Of a stretch of DNA of 38,246 nucleotides, positions 20,656 to 28,726 are shown piece by piece (the stretch's first letter is position 1; every line of letters starts with the position of its first letter). Below the pieces are notes generated by a model, which was given only the letters and a program-made list of their open reading frames with translations, was not told the DNA's origin and did no database searches. Position numbers and translations under genes: made by a program. Source of the stretch: Gemmatimonadota bacterium (lineage in GTDB: Bacteria; JAAXHH01). The DNA is taken from NCBI GenBank assembly GCA_026713285.1, contig JAPOOT010000249.1, positions 1 through 38,246 on the forward strand. The letters are read 5' to 3'.

Positions 20656-21542
20656 TCGACATCCACACCAACCTGATGTGGTACCCGGATCACATGTCCG
20701 ATGAATTCGTTGAATTCGCCTATGCGGCGAAGAAGGCCAAGATGCGCTTGTCCGACGATGTTTACTACGCGGGCCACGCGGACCGGTACAAGAACGCCTT
20801 CGACTCTACGCCCGAAACGCTGCTCAAGGCGACAGAGGACTGCGACAGGGTGGTCGTGTTCGGGTTGAAGGCGCCATACTGCGGGGTGAACGTGCCCCAG
20901 GAGCTCGTCGCGGGATTCGTGGCGGAAAACGCGGACCGTTTCATCGGCTGGTGTTCCGTCGATCCCAATGACGAGGACGCCGTCGAACAGCTCGAATACA
21001 ACGTAAACGAACTCGGCCTGCGCGGGCTGAAAGTCGCGCCGATCTACCAGCATTTCGACCCCCGGGACCCGGCGTATCTTCCCCTGTTCAGGAAAGCGGA
21101 AACGCTGGATATCCCCGTCATCTGGCACCAGGGCACGTCCTTCGTGCGGCTGGGTCCCCTCAAGTGGGCCAATCCTATTCAGCTCGAGGACATCGCGGTG
21201 GCGTGCCCGGACCTGCGGATGATGATCGCCCACATGGGACATCCGTGGGAGGACGAATGCGTAGTCCTGATCCGAAAGCATCCGAACCTCTACGCGGACA
21301 TATCGGCGCTGCACTACCGCCCGCTGCGCCATTACATGGCATTCATGTCCGCCCTGGAGTACGGGGTGGAGCACAAGTTGATCTTCGGTTCCGATTTTCC
21401 ATCGGCTACGCCGGCGCAGGTCATAGCGGGACAGTGGAAGGTGAACGACGTGGCGCGGAATACGTCCCTGCCCGTTTTTCCGGAAGAGGCCATACACAAC
21501 ATGATTTATGAAAACTGGAAGGCGTTCCTGCGGGAAGCATAA
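20649..21542 (+). CDS. Amidohydrolase family (amidohydrolase_2-type TIM-barrel) protein
   Basis: ATG at 20649 inside the ORF, with GGGGGAGAAGAG upstream. MLVDIHTNLMWYPDHM, GLRGLKVAPIYQHFDP, IPVIWHQGTSF, MIAHMGHPWEDE, LIFGSDFPSATP. Confidence 0.85.
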   Translation: MLVDIHTNLMWYPDHMSDEFVEFAYAAKKAKMRLSDDVYYAGHADRYKNAFDSTPETLLKATEDCDRVVVFGLKAPYCGVNVPQELVAGFVAENADRFIGWCSVDPNDEDAVEQLEYNVNELGLRGLKVAPIYQHFDPRDPAYLPLFRKAETLDIPVIWHQGTSFVRLGPLKWANPIQLEDIAVACPDLRMMIAHMGHPWEDECVVLIRKHPNLYADISALHYRPLRHYMAFMSALEYGVEHKLIFGSDFPSATPAQVIAGQWKVNDVARNTSLPVFPEEAIHNMIYENWKAFLREA

Positions 21543-21572
21543 AAAAGGGGCGGCCAGTGCATGGCCGCCCTT
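21543..21572 (-). terminator. Rho-independent terminator for the pal/tol operon
   Basis: Stem GGGCGGCCA/TGGCCGCCC. Reading the minus strand it is followed by a T run (complement of aaaaaa at 21541-21546). Confidence 0.75.
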
Positions 21573-21602
21573 GTACGACACGTTACCCGTGGTGCTTTCG
21601 GC

Positions 21603-22256
21603 TTACTTCCGCATAAGCTCCACTCGGCGGTTCTGCGACCACGCGCTTTCGTCGCTGCCCATGACCGCCGGCTTCTCTGCACCGAAACTGACGGTTTCGA
21701 TGCGGCTGTCCGCCACACCCGCATCCACGAGGTAGGTCTTGACCGCCTGGGCGCGCCGTTCGCCCAGCGCCAGGTTGTATTCGATCGTACCCCGCTCATC
21801 AGCGTGGCCCTCGACAACCACCATGTCTTCGGGCTGGTACTCCCGCAACTTCTGGGCGTTCTCATCCAGAGCCGGCCGCTGGTCTTCCCGGACATTGGAA
21901 CGGTCGTAATTGAAGTAGATGGTCGACAGAGACATCATCTCTGCATGCAGGGCTGCCGCCTCGGCGGCGAGCCTGGCTTCCTCTTCTGCCAACCGCCGGG
22001 CCTCTTCTTCCGCGGCGAGCCTGGCTTCCTCTTCTGCCAACCGCCGGGCCTCTTCTTCCGCAGCGAGCCTGGCTTCCTCTTCTGCGCGCACCGCCCTGAG
22101 GGAATCCTCTACGGCCCGCTGCCGCTCGGCTTCCATGGCGGCCAGCTCCTCCGCGGAAGGTCCCCGGGATACGGCGCAGCACGCACCCATCCACACGGGT
22201 GCGGCGACCAGAACGCTGAGCGCCAGCATCGAAGCCGTATTGCTCCATCGTTTCAT
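21603..22256 (-). CDS. pal: Peptidoglycan-associated lipoprotein (OmpA/Pal family)
   Basis: ATG at 22256 with AAAGGAG upstream; MKRWSNTASMLALSVLVAAPVWMGACC lipobox; IYFNYDRSNVREDQRPALDENAQKLREYQPEDMVVVEGHADERGTIEYNLALGERRAQAVKTYLVDAGV. Confidence 0.93.
   Translation of the reverse strand: MKRWSNTASMLALSVLVAAPVWMGACCAVSRGPSAEELAAMEAERQRAVEDSLRAVRAEEEARLAAEEEARRLAEEEARLAAEEEARRLAEEEARLAAEAAALHAEMMSLSTIYFNYDRSNVREDQRPALDENAQKLREYQPEDMVVVEGHADERGTIEYNLALGERRAQAVKTYLVDAGVADSRIETVSFGAEKPAVMGSDESAWSQNRRVELMRK
21965..22085 (-). repeat. 48-bp tandem repeat (about 2.5 copies) within pal
   Basis: cggcgagcctggcttcctcttctgccaaccgccgggcctcttcttccg at 21965-22012 and 22013-22060, partial copy to 22085; encodes a repeated AEEEARRLAEEEARLA helix. 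Confidence 0.92.
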
Positions 22257-22468
22257 GAAGAACTCCTTTCCCATAGTTGGGTTACCCATACAGCGCAATT
22301 CGGATTAATCTAGCCGTTTATCGCTTAACATCCGTTTCAACCATTGCGGCAATCCAGCAGTGCAGCAAAAACCAGGCATGAATCTACCATTTCATCAAAA
22401 TCACGTATAGTTGATCCTGCCTCACTTCCACAACATAATCTCGGATTCGGTTGCCAAAGTAAAGGAAA

Positions 22469-23275
22469 TTATTCGTCCGACATCAGATCCAGTCTCATTC
22501 TTGCGAGCTGGGCCTCCTCGGTACCTGGAAACTCGCCGACGACGCGTTCCAGGTAGGACCTCGCCGCGGGCAGTTCCTTCCTGGCGACTTTGATGAAGGC
22601 GATCTTCAGCAGCGTGGCAGGGACCTTGTTTCCGTCCGGGTAGGCGCTCAACACCTGCTCGTAGGCGTCTAGCGCCTGGGTATACAGGCTCTGCGCATAG
22701 TAGCAATCGCCGATATAGTACTGCGCGTCATCCGACAGGTCCGATTCCGGAAAATACGCCATGTACTGGGAAAACTGCCGGACCGCCACGTCATAACTGC
22801 CCTGCTGGTAGTCTCTCAAGGCGAGGTCGTACAGTTCGCCGGGGTCGACGGTTCGTGGCTGCCCCGTGGAAGAAGTATCCGGCCGTTCGGTGGCGCTCCA
22901 CTGGGCCTGAAGCCTCTCCAGACTGCGAACCAGGGCCGAGAACTGACGGTCGCTTTCCGAGATACGCGTAGCGAGGATCTGCAACTGGCTTTCCAGGCCG
23001 CTGACCCGCTGTCCCAGGTCCGCCCGCATTTCCCACATCTCGTTCATCTGTTCCCGCATCAGGGTTTCAAGGCGTCCGATGTGGACCTTCAGCGAGTCGA
23101 TGTCCTCCTGGAGGGCGACTTCCTCGCGCATGACCTGCATCTGGGCCCGCAGATGCGTGGTGTCGTTCTTCAGGTTGGTCAGGTCGGACTGCACGCCGCA
23201 CGCGCCTGCAAAGACCATGGCGCAAAGGGCCGACAGGATGCATCGGGCGCGGTTCGTTGAAGACCTTACGCTCAT
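22469..23275 (-). CDS. ybgF: Tol-Pal system protein YbgF/CpoB (coiled coil plus TPR)
   Basis: 268 aa; N-terminal coiled coil, C-terminal YDLALRDYQQGSYDVAVRQFSQYMAYFPESDLSDDAQYYIGDCYYAQ...FPGTEEAQLARMRL. Confidence 0.9.
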   Translation of the reverse strand: MSVRSSTNRARCILSALCAMVFAGACGVQSDLTNLKNDTTHLRAQMQVMREEVALQEDIDSLKVHIGRLETLMREQMNEMWEMRADLGQRVSGLESQLQILATRISESDRQFSALVRSLERLQAQWSATERPDTSSTGQPRTVDPGELYDLALRDYQQGSYDVAVRQFSQYMAYFPESDLSDDAQYYIGDCYYAQSLYTQALDAYEQVLSAYPDGNKVPATLLKIAFIKVARKELPAARSYLERVVGEFPGTEEAQLARMRLDLMSDE

Positions 23276-23285
23276 CTTATCTCTT

Positions 23286-24773
23286 TCATTCGTCCAGGAC
23301 CGTTACGATGCCGTCGGGTCTTGGCCCCCAACTGGGTTGACGGTTGTTTCCCTCGGTGACGACGGGGTGGACGTCCCCCCCGTTCCAATACATGCGGTAG
23401 ACGTGGTACTCGTTCCTGCGGGTCCGGTCGGAACTGAAAAGGATCTGCAGGCCATCCGGGGACCAGGTCGGGTTTACGTTGTCGCCTTCCCGTCCGCGGA
23501 CACCCGTTAGTTTCACGATGTTGCTTCCGTTGACATCGCAGGTATAGATGTTGAAGACCCGTTCGGAGCCTCCCTGCCGTCTCGGCACCAGGTCGCCGCC
23601 CACGAAGGCGATGCGGTCGCCCCGGGGCGACCATGCGGGCGAACCGTTGTAACCCCCTTCGAAGGTGATCCGATGGTCGTTCGAACCGTCTATATTGATA
23701 ACGAAAAGGTGCTTCTGTGTCAATCGGTCCGACATATATACCACCTGGTCCCCCCGCGGTGACCAGGACGGCGAAACGTTGATCCCGTAACCGGTCGCCA
23801 GCGGGATCAGCCTGCTTCCGTTCAGCGTGCTGATGTAGAGCTTTGAAAGCCCCTCCGGGATCAAGCCCAGGATCAGGTGCCGGCCATCCGGCGACCAGTG
23901 TGGTGACAACACCGTTTTGCCATCGAAAGAAACCTTGCTGGTTTCACCGCTCCGCAGGTCGAGGTAATACAGTTCGTGGGGGCCGTCCCTGTAGGACGTG
24001 TAGGCGATCCGGGTGCCATCCGGCGACCAGTTCGGCGAGTATTTCCGGGATCGGTCCCGGGTCAACTGGCGGACATTGAATCCGTCGTAGTCCGACATGT
24101 ACAGTTCCGGCGCGCCGCTGCGCTGGGAGACGAATACGATGCGGGTCTGCGCGATGCCCCGGTCCCCGGTCAACTGGAATACGATGTCGTCCGCCATGAG
24201 ATGGACGATCCGCCTCAGGGTCAGATCGAAGGCGGCGTACCCCTTCTCCACGATCGTTCGCCGGGTACCCACGTCGATCAGCCGCAAAGCGATTTCCACC
24301 TGGGACCCCGAGACTTCGTACGATCCCGACACCATGACCTGCACCGACAGCTTGCGAAGCAACTCGAGATCCACCTCGCCGGCCGCGTCCAGGAACACAT
24401 AGGTCGTGTCGCCGGAAACGTCCGTCAGCACCTGCGAGCCGCCGTCCTCTACGACCCGGGCCGGGATGGAAAGGTCCCGCACGGCGAACACGCCGGAATA
24501 CGCAAGGTCCCGCATGAGCACCTGGTTGATGGTGTCCCGCAGGGCGGCGTGCAACTCCGTTCCATCCGCGGGCGAGAAGGGCTTGAAAGCGATCGGTATG
24601 CGGGGGGAGACGCGGGCCTGTACGCTGAGATTGACCTCGTCCTGGCCCGATACGGTCTTTTCGCCGAGGGAGGGCAGGACGATTGCCGCAAGGAGCAACC
24701 GCAACGGCCAGGCCCAACCCGGCCGACGGCATGGTCTTTTCTTCGCGGATTTACTGTGCAGGAATTCGATCAT
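23286..24773 (-). CDS. tolB: Tol-Pal system beta-propeller protein TolB
   Basis: ATG at 24773; RLIDVGTRRTIVEKGYAAFDLTLRRIVHLMADDIVFQLTGDRGIAQTRIVFVS and PD40 repeats (PNWSPDGTRIAYTSYRDG, PHWSPDGRHLILGL, PSWSPRGDQVVYMSDR, PTWSPDGLQILFSSDR). Confidence 0.95.
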   Translation of the reverse strand: MIEFLHSKSAKKRPCRRPGWAWPLRLLLAAIVLPSLGEKTVSGQDEVNLSVQARVSPRIPIAFKPFSPADGTELHAALRDTINQVLMRDLAYSGVFAVRDLSIPARVVEDGGSQVLTDVSGDTTYVFLDAAGEVDLELLRKLSVQVMVSGSYEVSGSQVEIALRLIDVGTRRTIVEKGYAAFDLTLRRIVHLMADDIVFQLTGDRGIAQTRIVFVSQRSGAPELYMSDYDGFNVRQLTRDRSRKYSPNWSPDGTRIAYTSYRDGPHELYYLDLRSGETSKVSFDGKTVLSPHWSPDGRHLILGLIPEGLSKLYISTLNGSRLIPLATGYGINVSPSWSPRGDQVVYMSDRLTQKHLFVINIDGSNDHRITFEGGYNGSPAWSPRGDRIAFVGGDLVPRRQGGSERVFNIYTCDVNGSNIVKLTGVRGREGDNVNPTWSPDGLQILFSSDRTRRNEYHVYRMYWNGGDVHPVVTEGNNRQPSWGPRPDGIVTVLDE

Positions 24774-24807
24774 GGCTTCTGGGTGATTTAAGACGGTCGC
24801 GCCTGCT

Positions 24808-25431
24808 TCATAACGCGTATTGAAAGGCGAAATGCACGCCCAGATAGGATTTCCGGTAACCTTCAGGCAGCGGCGGCAGCGGGTCGGCCGCATTCAACGC
24901 CCGCTGTGCCGCAAGGTCGAAGACCGGGTTGGAAGACGAGTGCGTAACGACGGCGCCGGTAATCCGGCCCGACCGTACCACGCGGAAATAAATGACCGTC
25001 TCGAGGTGCGTAACGCCCAGCATCCTGGGCACCGTGAAATGCTGCCGTATCTTTCTCTGCATCATGCCGAGGTAGTATGGAAACTCGAAGTTCCGCTCGT
25101 CCAGGCGGATTTCCGGGGAATCCGTCTCGAAAGACCGGGGCGTTTCCGGACCGGGATCCGGTTGTTCGGGCACCAGTCGCGGTGTCCGTTCGAGCGCCAG
25201 CGCCGCCTCCTCCTGCGGAGCGGCGGCCTCCTTCCGCGAGACGACTTCGAAGTCCTCGTCGACCAGAGGTGGACGCCGAATCGATGGCGTTTCGCCCAGC
25301 GTTACCAGGTCGACCCGGTAGACCTGCTGATCCCGGGAAGACGCCGTTGAGGGCCACCAGGTGTTCCATCCGATGAGCCCGGCGATGGCCGCGATATGCA
25401 GGATGCCTGAAGCCCAGATCATGCGTGTCAT
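24808..25431 (-). CDS. TolA/TonB-like energy transducer (TonB C-terminal domain)
   Basis: 207 aa; N-terminal TM anchor, Pro/Glu-rich middle, C-terminal TVPRMLGVTHLETVIYFRVVRSGRITGAVVTHSSSNPVFDLAAQRALNAADPLPPLPEGYRKSYLGVHFAFQY. Confidence 0.9.
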   Translation of the reverse strand: MTRMIWASGILHIAAIAGLIGWNTWWPSTASSRDQQVYRVDLVTLGETPSIRRPPLVDEDFEVVSRKEAAAPQEEAALALERTPRLVPEQPDPGPETPRSFETDSPEIRLDERNFEFPYYLGMMQRKIRQHFTVPRMLGVTHLETVIYFRVVRSGRITGAVVTHSSSNPVFDLAAQRALNAADPLPPLPEGYRKSYLGVHFAFQYAL

Positions 25432-25850
25432 TGTCGTGACGGTCTCAGACTGGTCGCCAGTCCTATCTGGGTGACACCGTGCTCCTTGAGTTTATCCAGC
25501 ACGGCAATAACGGTGCCGTAGGGCACCCGTTCGTCTCCGCGGACAAACACCGGTTTATCCTGCCGCTCCTCGAATATCGCCTGGAACACCCCGTCGAACT
25601 GGCTGATCGAAAGCTCCCGGTCTTCCAGGTACAGCGAACCCTCGCTCGTCACCGTGATAACCAGTCCTTCGGCCAGATCCGGCGCGGCCGCGGTCGCCTT
25701 GGGCAGGTCCACCTGGACGCCGCTCTGGATCATCGGCGTCGTGATCATGAAGATGATCAGCAGCACGGTCATCACGTCGACCAGCGCCGTCACGTTGATT
25801 TCAGACAGGGCGCGGGGCGAACCCGCGCTATTGAAATCAAACGAGTTCAT
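25428..25850 (-). CDS. tolR: TolR/ExbD biopolymer transport protein
   Basis: 140 aa; SEINVTALVDVMTVLLIIFMITTPMIQSGVQVDLPKA; ATGA overlap with the downstream gene. Confidence 0.93.
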   Translation of the reverse strand: MNSFDFNSAGSPRALSEINVTALVDVMTVLLIIFMITTPMIQSGVQVDLPKATAAAPDLAEGLVITVTSEGSLYLEDRELSISQFDGVFQAIFEERQDKPVFVRGDERVPYGTVIAVLDKLKEHGVTQIGLATSLRPSRQ

Positions 25851-26535
25851 GGCGTCCCCGCAACTGGAGGATGTTCAAGACCGCGGTGGCCAGGTCCTCT
25901 AGCTCCAGGCCCAGATCTCTCGACCGCTGCACGAAGTAGTTGTACGCCACCATGGCCGGGATGGCCACGGCAAGGCCGGCGATCGTCGTGATCAAGGCCT
26001 CCGCGATACCGGGCGCCACGACGACGATGTTGGTGGAGCCCTTGGTACTGATGTCCAGAAAAGCGGTCATGACGCCCCACACCGTTCCGAACAGGCCGAG
26101 AAACGGGCACACGCTTCCCGCGGTGGCCAGTACGGGCAGTCTATTCTCGAACCGGGCCAGTTCCCGGTGGGCGGCCAGCCGCAGGTCGCGATAGACGGAT
26201 TCCAGCAGGTCCTGGTCGATCTCCCGGGACCGGTCAGCTTCTCCATCCCGGGGAGAGAAGGCCGACGCATGCTTCTCGTACACCTCGCGGAACACCACGG
26301 CGGCGGGACTGCAGGGCCACTTTGAAGCGGCGGTATAGACCTGGTTGTAATTGCGCTGCGACTGGAAGAAAGCAAGGAAATGCCGTGACTGCGCCTGGGC
26401 CCGTCGAAAGTACCGCCAGCGCTCCGCCATGATCGCCCATGAAACGATGGAGAAGATCAGAAGGACGACAATGACGACTTTTGCGACGGTGCCCGAATCC
26501 AGAATCAGATTCAGGATACTGACTTCGGATGACAA
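25837..26535 (-). CDS. tolQ: TolQ/MotA/ExbB proton channel family protein
   Basis: ATAGSVCPFLGLFGTVWGVMTAFLDISTKGSTNIVVVAPGIAEALITTIAGLAVAIPAMVAYNYF. Likely TTG start at 26535 (MSSEVSILNLILDSG) after AAAGGA, because the ORF-track start at 26616 lies in the promoter. Confidence 0.9.
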   Translation of the reverse strand: MSSEVSILNLILDSGTVAKVVIVVLLIFSIVSWAIMAERWRYFRRAQAQSRHFLAFFQSQRNYNQVYTAASKWPCSPAAVVFREVYEKHASAFSPRDGEADRSREIDQDLLESVYRDLRLAAHRELARFENRLPVLATAGSVCPFLGLFGTVWGVMTAFLDISTKGSTNIVVVAPGIAEALITTIAGLAVAIPAMVAYNYFVQRSRDLGLELEDLATAVLNILQLRGRHELV

Positions 26536-26588
26536 AGCGCGTTCATTTCCTTTCGAAAGAACTCGTGTCCCTTCCCCGGCGGCTTGAA

Positions 26589-26616
26589 AGTATGAACACG
26601 CCAGCGTGGGTGTCAA
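26589..26616 (-). promoter_or_regulatory. Candidate sigma70 promoter of the tol operon
   Basis: Minus strand TTGACA-CCCACGCTGGCGTGTT(16)-CATACT about 55 nt before the inferred tolQ start. Confidence 0.6.
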
Positions 26617-26646
26617 GCATTAACGGACACTGTATCCGGCCGATCC

Positions 26647-27600
26647 CTACGTCCATATCAGCGCGACTTCAACGGCCAGGTTAGGATGGCCGTCGATCAG
26701 TTCGACTGCTTCGGCAATGCGATGCACGGGGTACACGTGGGTCAGAAGGGGACGCAGCCTGACGGCTTCGATGCCGGCCAACCTCAATCCCTTCTCCACC
26801 AGGTAGGGCGTTTCATGCGGTTGCTCGCGGCCCATGATCAGTTGGAGCGATCGTTCCGACCAATCCCCCAGATCGATGGACATCGGGTGTGTAACGGTTT
26901 TGAGGACGACGAGTTTTCCGCCCGGCCGCAGCATCGCCGCGCACTGGTTGAAAGAAGCCTCGTTGCCGGCGCATTCAAGGCATATGTCCACGCCCTGGCC
27001 ACCGGTCCTCTCCATGACGCGCCGGCGGACATCTTCCGTCGAGGCATTGATCACGGTGTCCGCCCCGGCACTCCGCGCCCGCTGCAGGCGCGTCGCGTGC
27101 AGATCAGACGCGATCACGGTCGTGGCGCCCGATAGGCGCGCGACCTGGGTGCTCAGCAACCCGGTGGTTCCCGCGCCGCTGACGAGAACCGATCTGCCTT
27201 TCACCTGCGCGCGTTCCACGCCGTTCAATACCGTGGGCATGAGGGTAGAGATGGCGCCTTCTTCAAAACTGATGCCGTTCGGCAATTTTACGATGTGGTA
27301 CGCGGGTACGCTATGGTATTCCGACAGGCCGCCTTCGGTATGGCAGGCAACGACGCGGTCGCCCTGCTTGAGCGACTTCACGCGCCCGCCGAAGGACTCG
27401 ATGATTCCCGTAAAACTCCTGCAGAAAGTCGCGGGACGGCCGTTGGCATCCGGCGCCGGATCGATGTTGATCCCTGCGGCACCCCGGTGCGGCAGAACGC
27501 ATGCCCGCGCCTTCACCAGCACTTCCAGGTCGTTGCAAGCAGGGACGGCGCTGCCGGATACCCCGGGGCTTCCATCCGAGTCCGGCGTCTGTTTCCGCAT
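26647..27600 (-). CDS. MDR/zinc-binding-alcohol-dehydrogenase-superfamily protein
   Basis: 317 aa; SLKQGDRVVACHTEGGLSEYHSVPA, RSVLVSGAGTTGLLSTQVARLSGATTVIASD, CLECAGNEASFNQCAAMLRPGGKLVVLKT. Confidence 0.82.
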   Translation of the reverse strand: MRKQTPDSDGSPGVSGSAVPACNDLEVLVKARACVLPHRGAAGINIDPAPDANGRPATFCRSFTGIIESFGGRVKSLKQGDRVVACHTEGGLSEYHSVPAYHIVKLPNGISFEEGAISTLMPTVLNGVERAQVKGRSVLVSGAGTTGLLSTQVARLSGATTVIASDLHATRLQRARSAGADTVINASTEDVRRRVMERTGGQGVDICLECAGNEASFNQCAAMLRPGGKLVVLKTVTHPMSIDLGDWSERSLQLIMGREQPHETPYLVEKGLRLAGIEAVRLRPLLTHVYPVHRIAEAVELIDGHPNLAVEVALIWT

Positions 27601-27711
27601 GGCGGCCTCTTCGTTGTACGGAATGCGGACCGGCTCGTGCGAACGGAGCGATCGGCAGGACCGGCAGGCGGGTCATCTGCGCATCTCTCCGCCGACCGGT
27701 CGGGCCATGGA

Positions 27712-28644
27712 TTACCAGTATTCCTCGAAGTGTATGTTGCCCTTGTCCCTGCGATGATCCGCCTTGAAGCCACGCGCTTCGAGCAGCTCGACCATGCCGG
27801 TTGGCGAGGGATAGGACTTGTCGCCTTCCCTGGTGTATTTGGGCACGCCGATCATGTCCGGGTTTCCACAGATGTACACGTGGGTCCTTTCCGGATCCAG
27901 GACGATACCGGTCTGATCCTCCAGCTCCCCGGTCCTCACCAGGTCTTGTATATACACCTTTCGGTTGAGGTTCTGCGCTTCCCGGGTGGTGAGCGTGATG
28001 TAATGATAATTCGGATGCAGGCGCTCAAGCCGCTCGTTGGTGGCCTGGTAACCCAGGTCCCGGGCGTATCGCACGCAGACCAAAGATATGATGGCGGGTT
28101 TGTGGCCGTTACGCATCAGATCGGCTATCATGCAGTTGTGGGGCGCCTCGCCGGTGCCCGTCGCCGCAAAAATGACCTGGTCGTCCGGAGCTATGTGTTC
28201 CAGGGTGTAGTGGCCGGTCACCTTCGGCCCCATCCAGAGCCGGTCGCCCTCCTTCAGCATCCACAGTCTGGGCGTGAGCGAAGGATCCTGGCCTTCTTCG
28301 CCGTCGCGGGCCACGAGCGTAATGTAGAACTCGTAGAAATCCATGTCCGCCGGATCCAGCAATTGGCCGGGATCGTCCTCGTACATGGGAAAGGACATGG
28401 AGTAGGCGCGGCGGACGAGTTTGTTCTTGAGTTTCTCGTTTACGTCCTCGTTATGGGCCGGATCGTTGGTGGGTTCCCAGTCGCCCAGGCCGAGGGTGGT
28501 GTACTGCCCGGGTTGGTACGGCGGGAGATCTTCGTCCGGTTTCACCCGGATGATCCAGAGTTCGGGATTCAGTTCATGGATTTCGGTAAGTGTGGCGTTA
28601 TAGTGCTGCTCCCTTAAGGCTCTGATCTCTTCTGTCGTATGCAT
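27712..28644 (-). CDS. Ferredoxin--NADP+ reductase-like flavoprotein
   Basis: ATG at 28644; YQPGQYTTLGLG, RRAYSMSFPMYED, GPKVTGHYTLEHIAPDDQVIFAATGTGEAPHNCMIADL, VYICGNPDMIG, GFKADHRRDKGNIHFEEYW. Confidence 0.9.
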   Translation of the reverse strand: MHTTEEIRALREQHYNATLTEIHELNPELWIIRVKPDEDLPPYQPGQYTTLGLGDWEPTNDPAHNEDVNEKLKNKLVRRAYSMSFPMYEDDPGQLLDPADMDFYEFYITLVARDGEEGQDPSLTPRLWMLKEGDRLWMGPKVTGHYTLEHIAPDDQVIFAATGTGEAPHNCMIADLMRNGHKPAIISLVCVRYARDLGYQATNERLERLHPNYHYITLTTREAQNLNRKVYIQDLVRTGELEDQTGIVLDPERTHVYICGNPDMIGVPKYTREGDKSYPSPTGMVELLEARGFKADHRRDKGNIHFEEYW

Positions 28645-28726
28645 GTATACCTGCCGTATCTCCGCGTTCGGGCAATGGTGATTCAAAGAAGGATGGACCG
28701 ACCGCGGCCGATGCTGGAGGAGTTTC

